A DNA stretch of 64,000 bases from CADEDH01 sp965216205 (GTDB lineage Bacteria > Actinomycetota > Acidimicrobiia > Acidimicrobiales > SZUA-35), in the NCBI GenBank assembly GCA_965216205.1, contig OZ244139.1:6076001-6140000 (forward strand), in the 5' to 3' direction. A model generated the notes under the pieces. The model did not search any database and was not told where the DNA came from. It saw only the letters and a list, made by a program, of their open reading frames with translations. Made by a program: the position numbers and the translations under genes. Shown here one piece after another: positions 1 through 7,327 of the stretch (positions within the stretch are counted from its first letter, which is position 1; each line of letters starts with the position of its first letter).

Positions 1-337
1 GGGCGCCACCCCAGCTCAAGCCGAGTACGTCCACCTGGGTGTGGCCGAGCTCATCGACCAGGCCGGCCACGATCCCGGCGAGCTGCCGCATCGTGTAGGG
101 GAGGAGGGGGGTTGGGCTGCCGCCGACGCCGGGCGCATCGAAAGCGATCGTCTCCCGATCCTCCATGTGCTCCCGGAACGGGTCGAACAGATCGCCTGTC
201 GCCCCGATGCCGTTCAGCAGCAGCAGAGGCCGCCCGGCCCCCCGGTTCTCCACGGTGACCCGAAGTCGCTGCAAGCCGACCGAGACGGTGGTGGACTTCG
301 TCTGGATGGGGGGCACGAACGACGTGGAGCCGGACAT
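1..337 (-). CDS. Alpha/beta hydrolase, probable PHA depolymerase-type (partial, 3' end missing)
   Basis: The reverse-strand frame from the ATG at 337 runs off the left edge, so only the first 112 residues are visible. They show an alpha/beta-hydrolase N-terminal half: a strand followed by LLLLNGIGATGD (oxyanion region), FDAPGVGGSP, and at the very edge the nucleophile elbow GLSWGG (G-x-S-x-G). It lies downstream of the PHA synthase gene in the same orientation, 53 bases from its stop codon, so an intracellular PHA depolymerase or thioesterase role is the natural inference. The fold is well supported; the substrate is inferred only from context. The Asp and His of the triad would lie outside the window. 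Confidence 0.75.
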   Translation of the reverse strand, partial: MSGSTSFVPPIQTKSTTVSVGLQRLRVTVENRGAGRPLLLLNGIGATGDLFDPFREHMEDRETIAFDAPGVGGSPTPLLPYTMRQLAGIVAGLVDELGHTQVDVLGLSWGGA

Positions 338-390
338 GACCAGCCAGCTTACGCCCTTACGCCGTCATGCTCGGCATTGCCGGCGGCCGG

Positions 391-2103
391 TCAGTTGAGC
401 ACGTAGGCGCCGGGGGCGGGCATGATCGGCTCGTGATCGTCGTTGCCGAGCTCGTTCGGGGCGTCGACCTTGCGGCCGCCGTGGGGCTTCAGCCACGTGG
501 CCCAGTGGTCCCACCAGCTCCCGGCGTGCTCCTCGGCGTTCGCTCGCCACTCGGTGGCCGACGCCGGCGTCTCGGGGTTGACGTAGTACTTGCCCTTGGG
601 GTTGCCCGCCGGGTTGACCAGCGCCTGGATGTGGCCTTGCGAGCTCAACACGAACTCGGTGTCGCCGCCGAGCAGGTTGACCGTCTCGTAGCACGCCTCC
701 CACGGGGTGATGTGGTCGGTGATCGCGCCGACCACGAAGCTCGGCATCTTCACCTCGCCCAGATCGACTGGGGTGTCGAGCACGACCACCTCGTTCGACT
801 TGGTCAGTGAGTTCTCCACCGCCATCTTCATGAAGTCTGCGTGGAGGCCAGCCGGCAGGTTGGTGGCGTCGTCGTTCCAGGACAGCACGTCGAACGCCGG
901 CGGGTTCTTGCCCATGAGGTAGTTGTTGACCACGTAGTTCCAGACGAGGTCGTTCGGCCGGAGCCAGGCGAAGACCTTGGCCAGGTCGTCGCCCTTGAGG
1001 ACGCCGTCGCGCTGGGTCTGACGGGTGGTCGCCTCGACGACGGGACCCGACAGCATCGTGCCCATCGTGGAGGGCACGTCCCAGTCGATGATCGTGACCA
1101 GGAAGCTCGCCGAGCGGATCCGCTCGTCGTCGATGGCGGCGAGGTGGCCCAGGAGACCGGCGCTGGTGATGCCGCCGGCACAGACGCCGAGCAGGTTGAG
1201 GTCCTTCGAGCCGGTGATCGACAGCGCGGCGTCGCTGGCCTCGATGATGGCCGCGACGTAGGTGTCGAGGTTCCAGTCGCGATGCTCAGGGCCGGGGTTG
1301 CGCCAACTGATGGCGAAGACCTGGTGGCCCTCGCTCACCAGGTGCTCCACGAGGCTGCGGCCGGGGGCGAGGTCGAGCACGTAGTACTTGTTGATCTGGG
1401 GCGGCACCACCAGCAGCGGCCGCTGGTAGACCTTGGCGGTGGTCGGGGTGTACTGGATGACCTCGAGCACCTCGTTGCGGAAGACGACCGAGCCGGGGGT
1501 GGCGGCGACGGTGTCGCCAGGGGTGAAGGGCCGGCTGTCGACCATCGACGGCATCCCGTCGTTGTGGCGCAGGTCGTACATGGCGTGGCGGGCGCCGTCG
1601 ACGAGGCTCTGGCCCTTCGTGCGCCGGGCCTCCCGCAGCGCAGCCGGGTTGCCGATCAGGGTGTTGGTTGGGGCGAGGCCGTCGGTGACGAGGTTGGCGA
1701 GGAACTCGCTGCGGAGGCGGGTCTTCTCGTCGACGTCGAGGTCGTCGACCAGTCCGTGCACCTGCTCGTCCCACGCCAGGTAGTACTGGGCCAGCCGCTT
1801 GTAGAGCGGGTTCTCCGACCAGGCTTCGTCGGCGAAGCGGCGATCTTTCGGGTCCGGGGCGATCTCGGAGGTGCCGGCGGCGATCTTGGCCTGCTCGGCG
1901 GCGAGCTTGGCCGCCCGCTTGGCGAACACCTGGGGTTGGGTGGTGGCGGTGCGGGCGAACCGGCCGACCGCTGACAGCAACTGGCTCGGGCCGAGCCCGA
2001 CCGGCAGCACCGAGGTGACTGCGTCGATCGCGGCCTGGGTCAGCTCGGCGTCGGTCTGTTGGGGTGCGGTGTCGGCAGGGCGGTCAGCGGTTCTCGTGTT
2101 CAC
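391..2103 (-). CDS. phaC: Poly(3-hydroxyalkanoate) synthase
   Basis: Polymerises hydroxyacyl-CoA into storage polyester at the granule surface. The protein has the PhaC N-terminal region, the fragment SWRNPGPEHRDWNLDTY and a lipase-like box in which Ser is Cys (GVCAGG). The nucleophile is about residue 308 from the GTG start. The catalytic Asp is in DHITPW and the His in GHIQALVNP. At 570 residues it fits class I/II synthases. I chose GTG at 2103 because GAGGACC lies about 7 bases upstream; an in-frame ATG at 2157 would sit inside the AT-rich divergent promoter region. A hydrolase gene follows in the same direction and a TetR gene is divergent, suggesting a regulated PHA module. No phaA, phaB or phasin gene is visible. 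Confidence 0.93.
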   Translation of the reverse strand: MNTRTADRPADTAPQQTDAELTQAAIDAVTSVLPVGLGPSQLLSAVGRFARTATTQPQVFAKRAAKLAAEQAKIAAGTSEIAPDPKDRRFADEAWSENPLYKRLAQYYLAWDEQVHGLVDDLDVDEKTRLRSEFLANLVTDGLAPTNTLIGNPAALREARRTKGQSLVDGARHAMYDLRHNDGMPSMVDSRPFTPGDTVAATPGSVVFRNEVLEVIQYTPTTAKVYQRPLLVVPPQINKYYVLDLAPGRSLVEHLVSEGHQVFAISWRNPGPEHRDWNLDTYVAAIIEASDAALSITGSKDLNLLGVCAGGITSAGLLGHLAAIDDERIRSASFLVTIIDWDVPSTMGTMLSGPVVEATTRQTQRDGVLKGDDLAKVFAWLRPNDLVWNYVVNNYLMGKNPPAFDVLSWNDDATNLPAGLHADFMKMAVENSLTKSNEVVVLDTPVDLGEVKMPSFVVGAITDHITPWEACYETVNLLGGDTEFVLSSQGHIQALVNPAGNPKGKYYVNPETPASATEWRANAEEHAGSWWDHWATWLKPHGGRKVDAPNELGNDDHEPIMPAPGAYVLN

Positions 2104-2132
2104 GGAAACGGGTCCTCGGTCGTACGGGGCGT

Positions 2133-2184
2133 GACTAATATTGAACAACTCAAGCATTTTTGCATGTTGGAGTCAATATTGGTC
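2133..2184. promoter_or_regulatory. Inverted repeat in the phaC/tetR divergent intergenic region
   Basis: The 118 bases between the two start codons are strikingly AT-rich for this genome. Two copies of GACYAATATTGA face each other: 2133-2144 on the plus strand and 2173-2184 on the minus strand, differing at one base. The DNA between them (CAAGCA..TGCATGTTG) also has partial dyad symmetry. A third AT-rich tract, AAATATTTTT, follows at 2190. This is the layout expected of a TetR-family operator covering both promoters; binding by the adjacent TetR protein is inference. Confidence 0.5.
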
Positions 2185-2221
2185 TGGACAAATATTTTTG
2201 GGCCAGGTACAAAAGGTGATC

Positions 2222-2857
2222 GTGAGCGACGACCGAGCCACGATCGGGTACCCGCGGAAACGGGCCCAGACACAGCGCCGCCTGCTCGACGCCGGCATGA
2301 CCGTGCTGGCCGAGCGGGGGCCCGGAAACGTGTCGGCGGGCCAGATCGCCAGCGCCGCCGGGGTGGCGACCGGCACCTTCTACAACCACTTCCCGTCGGT
2401 CGACCTGTTCATCGACGCGATCGCGCAGGATCTCGGCCGTGGCGTGGAGATCGGCACCGACACCCTCAGCACGATCGAGCACGATCCGGCGGTTCGGGTG
2501 TCGCTCGGGGTGCTCCAGCTCCTGGAGATGGCCGACCGCGACCCCGTCTCGGCCACCGCCTTCGTGACCCTCGCGGCGGTACGGCCCGAGTTCCGGGCCC
2601 GGGTCCGTCGGCTCGTGGGTCAGGCGATCGCCGACGGTGTCGAGGACGGTTGCTTCGTGGTGGCATCCCACCAGGCCGCCATCAACGCCGTGCTCGGTGC
2701 CACGCTGCAGTCGATGCGCTCACGGGTGCTCGGCGAGACCGACCACGCCGACGCCGTCCCGGTCGCGGCGCTCGTCCTCCGCCTCCTCGGTACTGCGCCG
2801 TCCGACATCGACGCCAAGATCGACCGCGCCCGCCGCACCGCAGCCAGCACCGGGTGA
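2222..2857 (+). CDS. TetR/AcrR family transcriptional regulator
   Basis: A 211-residue one-component repressor. The N-terminal helix-turn-helix is clear (QIASAAGVATGTFYNHF, about residues 33-49), followed by a variable all-helical ligand domain. The GTG at 2222 is preferred because AAAGGTG lies about 6 bases upstream; the in-frame ATG at 2141 would place 27 extra residues in the AT-rich control region. It is transcribed away from phaC, so control of the PHA genes and of itself is the simplest hypothesis. The ligand is unknown. Confidence 0.88.
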   Translation: MSDDRATIGYPRKRAQTQRRLLDAGMTVLAERGPGNVSAGQIASAAGVATGTFYNHFPSVDLFIDAIAQDLGRGVEIGTDTLSTIEHDPAVRVSLGVLQLLEMADRDPVSATAFVTLAAVRPEFRARVRRLVGQAIADGVEDGCFVVASHQAAINAVLGATLQSMRSRVLGETDHADAVPVAALVLRLLGTAPSDIDAKIDRARRTAASTG

Positions 2858-2870
2858 GCCGAGACGTCGG

Positions 2871-3212
2871 TCAGTCGGCTCGGAGCGTCGCCGTGATCGC
2901 CTCGAGGTCGAGCTGGCGCGGGTCGCCGGTCAGGCGGAGGTCGCCCCCGCCGTCGCGGGCCACCATCACCGCGATCGTGTGATCGCCGGGCGGGAACGGC
3001 GGGAGCACCACCGCCTCCAGGTCCGCCACGCTCGACGGGTTGCCCTTCATCACCTCGCCGACGGCGAACCGTCGGCGCTGCCCCGGGCGCACCCGGAGCA
3101 CCCCGGACACGATGAGCGAACTGCGCGCCACCCGGTCGGCGATCGAGGGCGGGGCCTGCGGTCCCCGGGCGGTCACCGCCACCGGCCCGGATCTGACGAT
3201 CTCAGCGCTCAT
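2871..3212 (-). CDS. Hypothetical protein, third gene of the calpain operon
   Basis: A 113-residue protein with no family I recognise. It has no signal peptide or membrane segment. The sequence alternates short strands and loops (LIVSGVLRVRPG, HTIAVMVARDGG) and looks like a small beta-rich domain. ATG at 3212 is preceded by AGAGGA with 7-base spacing. A second in-frame ATG at 3239 overlaps the calpain stop codon as ATGA and would add nine residues. Either way it is probably co-translated with the protease, so an inhibitor, chaperone or immunity role is conceivable but unproven. Confidence 0.6.
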   Translation of the reverse strand: MSAEIVRSGPVAVTARGPQAPPSIADRVARSSLIVSGVLRVRPGQRRRFAVGEVMKGNPSSVADLEAVVLPPFPPGDHTIAVMVARDGGGDLRLTGDPRQLDLEAITATLRAD

Positions 3213-3235
3213 GGATGCATCCTCTCGTCGGATCC

Positions 3236-4696
3236 TCATCGGGCATCCTCGTCGGCCTGTCGGTAGGACTCGTAGGTGTGGACGATCGGCGCCAGGTTCT
3301 CGATCGGGACCGTGAACGTGCCGTTGTCGCCGGTGGTGGCCCCGTAGTCGTTCTCGAGGCCGTCGACGGTCTTGCCGTGGCTGCCCCACGGGTTCCGGAT
3401 CGTCACCTCGCCGGCGGCCTCGTCGATCGCCAACACCGAGAACTCGTGGAGGCTCGAATCGTCCCACTCGTCGGCGTTGAGGTCGTTCAGGTCGAGGGCG
3501 AGCGCGGCCGGGAGGTCGGCCGAGAGGTCGGTCGTGATCGACTCGGTGAGCTCGTCGGCCGTCGGCGACCTGAGCACGGTGGCCTCACCCTCACCGAAGA
3601 TCATCGCCCAGCTGGCCGATGCCCACCCGCCGTTGATCTCCTCGTAGGAGTTCTCCGTTCGGGCGGCGAAGCCCTTCTCCATCACGCTGAACCAGTTGAA
3701 CTCGTCGCTGGCGCTCGTGCCGTAGGCGAGGTCGCCGCTGGCGTTGACGTACACGTCGGAGTCGACCGTCACCGCAACACCATCGCCGAACGTGATCGTG
3801 TAGGTCCCGTCGCCGTTGCTGGTCATCATGTCGCGCAGGTGGGCCCGACCACCGGGCGAGTTCGCGGCCGACGCCACCGCCGACACGAAGTAGCAGTCAC
3901 CCACCGCTCCCTGGCGGGCGTTGAACGGCGTCACGGCGCTCGGGTCGTCGCCGAGTCCGTAGCCGGGGGTGGCGTCGAACCCGGCCATCGAGACGGCATC
4001 GCTGAAGTCGGGCTCGAAGTCGCGCCAGAGCCACCAGCCGTCCCAATCGCCGGTAGGACCGGGATCGGGCAGGTCGAGGAGTGGAGCGTCGGTGTCCCAC
4101 ATGACGGGCGGTGGGGTGTCGAAGTCGCCGTCGTCCGCGTAGTCGGCCGCGAGGCCCAGAGCCGCCTCGACGCGGAACCGTAGATCGAGGTCGGCGATCG
4201 AGGAGGCGTCGCGCCCGATGACGTCGCTCACCGATGCCATGTCGAGGACCGGATCGCTCCCGGTCGGCAAGCTGTCGAACAGCGTCGCGAGGTCGTCGAA
4301 GATCGCGTCCTCCCGGGCCCGGATGTCGTCGAAGCGGGCCAGGAGCCGATCGCGCACGGTCTCCTCGTCGTCGGGACCGAGGGCCTCCATCTCCAGCCAG
4401 AGAGCCTCCGACTCGCCTTCGAGTCCGGTCAGGTCGGTGTGCGCGGTGTGCAGGGCGGTCTCGGCATCGGCCAGGCCCGCCATCGACGACCGCATCGCCG
4501 TCACCAGGGCCTGGCCGCTGGCCACGATCGCGTCGATGTCGGGACCGCGGTGGGCGGTGCCGTAGTCGGTGACCTGGGCGTCGAGCTCGTCGAGCGAGCG
4601 TCGACCGTCGACGTCGGCGTCGCCGACGTGCAGTTTCAGCCGGAGCAGCTCATCCGGGTCGGCTCGAAGCGCCCGGGTGCCGAAGCTGCCCGTCAT
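3236..4696 (-). CDS. Calpain-family (C2) cysteine protease with helical N-terminal region
   Basis: A predicted papain-fold protease of 486 residues. The active-site cysteine motif QGAVGDCYFVSAV puts the nucleophile at Cys268; the catalytic His is in LHEFSVLAI (His417) and the Asn in IRNPWG (Asn435), so the C2 triad is intact. Residues 1-180 are helical and Asp/Glu-rich, resembling the helical hairpins of WXG100/ESX-type proteins. A Trp-rich linker (DGWWLWRDF) leads into the catalytic domain. There is no signal peptide. The ATG overlaps the upstream stop (ATGA at 4693-4696), indicating coupling to the small helical protein. The N-terminal layout is compatible with a type VII-secreted effector, which is inference. 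Confidence 0.85.
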   Translation of the reverse strand: MTGSFGTRALRADPDELLRLKLHVGDADVDGRRSLDELDAQVTDYGTAHRGPDIDAIVASGQALVTAMRSSMAGLADAETALHTAHTDLTGLEGESEALWLEMEALGPDDEETVRDRLLARFDDIRAREDAIFDDLATLFDSLPTGSDPVLDMASVSDVIGRDASSIADLDLRFRVEAALGLAADYADDGDFDTPPPVMWDTDAPLLDLPDPGPTGDWDGWWLWRDFEPDFSDAVSMAGFDATPGYGLGDDPSAVTPFNARQGAVGDCYFVSAVASAANSPGGRAHLRDMMTSNGDGTYTITFGDGVAVTVDSDVYVNASGDLAYGTSASDEFNWFSVMEKGFAARTENSYEEINGGWASASWAMIFGEGEATVLRSPTADELTESITTDLSADLPAALALDLNDLNADEWDDSSLHEFSVLAIDEAAGEVTIRNPWGSHGKTVDGLENDYGATTGDNGTFTVPIENLAPIVHTYESYRQADEDAR

Positions 4697-4989
4697 CAGC
4701 GGATCAGCCCGGTCAGAACCGGAGGCGCAGGCCGATCGAGCCGGCGGTGAACGCCGTCCATCATCGCTGCCACCAGGCCGCCCACCCGCTGCTGCTCGGC
4801 GGCCCGTTCGCCAACCGCCTCCCGGTAGGACGCGAACGCGGCCAGGAACGCACCGTGGCCATCAACGCCGCTCGATCCCCCCAGAACCGGGAGCGCCAGC
4901 GCATCGACCGCCTCGTCGATCACCCGGGTCAGCTCACCGCTGGCGGGACTGCCTCGCCCGACGTCATAGCTCTCCGTGCCCTCCGACAT
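4696..4989 (-). CDS. Small helical protein (WXG100/ESX-like), first gene of the calpain operon
   Basis: A 97-residue acidic protein predicted to form two helices around a GGSSGVDGHG turn, as in small ESX-type secretion partners, but without a canonical W-x-G. The start is fixed by GGAGGTG about 6 bases before ATG 4989. Its stop codon overlaps the start of the calpain gene. Size, helical hairpin layout and tight coupling suggest a dimerisation or secretion partner of the protease N-terminus. I cannot assign a family from sequence alone. Confidence 0.6.
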   Translation of the reverse strand: MSEGTESYDVGRGSPASGELTRVIDEAVDALALPVLGGSSGVDGHGAFLAAFASYREAVGERAAEQQRVGGLVAAMMDGVHRRLDRPAPPVLTGLIR

Positions 4990-5154
4990 TCGCCACCTCC
5001 GCCTCGCGCCCATCCGTAAGGTGCGAGGTACGTCGGAGCGGAGCGCGGGATTGTTCCCAGCCGATCAGAGAATCTGGCGACCCTCCCGTTTCGACGCTGC
5101 CGGCGCGGTCACCGGTGTTGCCTCGGTTCGGTGGCCGGTGGTGAGCTGTTGGAC

Positions 5155-6045
5155 ATGGATCTCGAGATCACACGGATCGCCGACGCCCCGCTCGGGGCCT
5201 GGATTCGGGGGTGGGACCCCGCCGAGCCACTCGACGACGGGGACTCGGCGCTGATCGTCGATGCGCTCGGTACCCATGGCGTGCTCGTGTTCCGCGGCCA
5301 GCGGCAGCCGACCGACGAAGAGCTGGTGGCCTTCGTCGACCACTTCGGTGAGCCGATCAAGGGCTCGGAGTGGTTCCGCAACGCAGGAGCCCTCCCCGAG
5401 ATCCTGCCCGTCACCAACGTCCGTGGACGCGACGGCACCAGACTCGGGGTCGAGGGCGCCTCCGACCTCGAGTGGCACGCCGACTACTCCTATGCCGCCA
5501 CCCCCGGCAAGATCAGCTTCCTCAACGCGGTCGAGCTGCCGGCCGAACCTCCCCGGACCTACTTCTGCAGCATGTACCGGGCGTTCGAGACACTCGACGC
5601 CGAGCTGCAGGAGCGGCTGCGGGGCCTGCGGGCCGTCCACAGCATCGCCGACTACATGGCCGAACCGGCCAGGGAGTTCGCGGCGAAGGTGGCCCGAGAC
5701 GACGCGGCCGGGATCGAGCGGCCGGCGATCCCCGAGGCCGAGCACCCGGTGGTGGTCCGCCATCCGGACACCGGTCGAGAGATCCTCTACGTGTCGAGGG
5801 GGATCACCCGCGGCATCGTCGGCATGGAGCGGGCGGCGAGCAGCGCCCTGCTCAAGCAGCTCCATCTGCACGCCACCGCCTCGGATCAGGTGTACGGCCA
5901 CGACTGGCAGATCGGCGACCTCATCATGTTCGACACGCTCGGCACCATGCACCGGCGCGACTCGTGGGACCCGACCCAGCGGCGGCTGATGCGTCAGCTC
6001 AGCACCGCCTGCCAGCTCGAACGGTCGGTCGCCGCGCCGGCCTGA
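5155..6045 (+). CDS. TauD/TfdA family Fe(II)/2-oxoglutarate-dependent dioxygenase
   Basis: A 296-residue oxygenase. It has the iron-binding H-x-D in LEWHADYSY, the distal His in FDTLGTMHRRDSW and the 2-oxoglutarate-binding Arg in the C-terminal RRLMRQL segment. The N-terminal part (GTHGVLVFRGQ) matches the family start. Family members hydroxylate taurine, phenoxyacetates, alkyl sulfates and similar acids; the substrate here is unknown. ATG 5155 was chosen over an in-frame GTG at 5131. It converges on a CoA-transferase gene, with both stop codons inside a small inverted repeat. Confidence 0.88.
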   Translation: MDLEITRIADAPLGAWIRGWDPAEPLDDGDSALIVDALGTHGVLVFRGQRQPTDEELVAFVDHFGEPIKGSEWFRNAGALPEILPVTNVRGRDGTRLGVEGASDLEWHADYSYAATPGKISFLNAVELPAEPPRTYFCSMYRAFETLDAELQERLRGLRAVHSIADYMAEPAREFAAKVARDDAAGIERPAIPEAEHPVVVRHPDTGREILYVSRGITRGIVGMERAASSALLKQLHLHATASDQVYGHDWQIGDLIMFDTLGTMHRRDSWDPTQRRLMRQLSTACQLERSVAAPA

Positions 6046-6067
6046 CCGCGCTCGGCGATCTCAGGCC
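6039..6067. terminator. Short inverted repeat between convergent genes
   Basis: GGCCTGA at 6039-6045 pairs with TCAGGCC at 6061-6067 across a 15-base loop. The stem contains the stop codons of both convergent genes. There is no U-tract, so a bidirectional terminator role is only plausible. Confidence 0.35.
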
Positions 6068-7245
6068 ACCACGCCGTCGCGCCGCAGCGCGTCGATGTCC
6101 GACGGGCTCAAGCCGAGGACGGAGGTCAGGACATCCTCGGTGTGTTCGCCCAGCCGAGGTGGCGAGCGGAACTCGGCGATCCGATTGTGGCGGAACTTGA
6201 ACGAGGTCCCGAGCACCTCGACCGGCCCATCGGGCTCATCGATCCACTGCACCATCCCGCGCTCCAGCACCTCGGGTGCTCGCAGTGCCTCGTCGACCGT
6301 GCGCACCGCGCCGGCCGGGAGGTGTGACATCGACACCAGCCACTCGTCGGCCGGCCGGGTGAGGAGGGCCGCCTCGATCTCCTCCTTCAACCGGTCCCGG
6401 TTCTCGGCGCGGCTCGCTGGGCTGTCGAAGCGCTCGTCGGTCGGGAGGTCGGGGCGGTCGATGACGTCGCACAGATCGGCGAACAGGCGGTCGGTGGCCA
6501 TCGCCAGGTAGATGGGCGCGGTCGCCGTCGCGAACAGATCGATGGGGGCGGCCACCAGGTGCCGGTTCCCCGACCGCGCCGGGGGCTTCCCGGTCGTCAG
6601 GAACTGGAGGCCGGCGTTGCCGAGCGCACCGATCGCGGTGTCGTAGAGGCACAGATCGATGAAGTCACCCTCGCCGTGCTCGCCTCGGGCGAGGAGCGCG
6701 GCGCAGATCGCCGACGTGGCGTGGGCCGCCGTCAGCGTGTCGATGAGCGAGAGGGGATGACGGGTGGGACCGCCGTCGATCGGCCCGGTGAGCGACATCA
6801 TGCCCGACTCCGCCTGGAGCACCGGGTCGAGCCCTGGCCGGTCGCGTTGCGAGCCCGCTGCCCCGTAGGCGGAGATCGAGACGTAGACGAGGCGAGGATC
6901 GGCGCTCCGGAGCTGGTCGGGTCCGAGGCCCAGGCGGTCCATCACCCCCGGCCGGAAGTTCTCGATCACCACATCGGCCGCTCCCGCCAGGCGGGCGCCG
7001 ATGTCCCGCCCCTCGTCGGTGCCGAGGTCGAGCGCGATGCTCCGCTTCGACCGGTTGAACGCGAGGAAGGCGGCGCCCCGCCCGTCGCCGCGCCGGGAGC
7101 GGGTGTCGTCGCCGTTCACCGGGTGCTCCACCTTGATGACGTCGGCGCCGAGGTCGGCGAGCTGCTGCGTGCAGAGCGGGCCGGCGATGATCCGCGAGAA
7201 ATCGAGGACCCTGATGTCGTGCAGCGGCGGCTTCCTCCCCGTCAC
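6061..7245 (-). CDS. CaiB/BaiF family (family III) CoA-transferase
   Basis: A 394-residue enzyme expected to move CoA between carboxylic acids or racemise acyl-CoAs. It begins with the signature VLDFSRIIAGPLCTQQLADLG and VIKVEHP. The likely catalytic Asp is in GLDPVLQAESGMM, and VIENFRPGVMDRLGLG is typical of the family. The start codon is GTG 7245, with a TAGTGT -10 box at 7258-7253 (-13 to -8), suggesting a leaderless message. Two further family III CoA-transferases lie near 30 kb. The substrate cannot be deduced; bile-acid, carnitine and alpha-methylacyl-CoA enzymes share the fold. Confidence 0.9.
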   Translation of the reverse strand: MTGRKPPLHDIRVLDFSRIIAGPLCTQQLADLGADVIKVEHPVNGDDTRSRRGDGRGAAFLAFNRSKRSIALDLGTDEGRDIGARLAGAADVVIENFRPGVMDRLGLGPDQLRSADPRLVYVSISAYGAAGSQRDRPGLDPVLQAESGMMSLTGPIDGGPTRHPLSLIDTLTAAHATSAICAALLARGEHGEGDFIDLCLYDTAIGALGNAGLQFLTTGKPPARSGNRHLVAAPIDLFATATAPIYLAMATDRLFADLCDVIDRPDLPTDERFDSPASRAENRDRLKEEIEAALLTRPADEWLVSMSHLPAGAVRTVDEALRAPEVLERGMVQWIDEPDGPVEVLGTSFKFRHNRIAEFRSPPRLGEHTEDVLTSVLGLSPSDIDALRRDGVVA

Positions 7246-7327
7246 CGGCGTGACACTACCCGCGGCCGTTCCGCTCCCTCCAGGTCGCGGCGGCGTCGGG
7301 CGGCGATCAGCAGCGCTGTCCCAAGCG

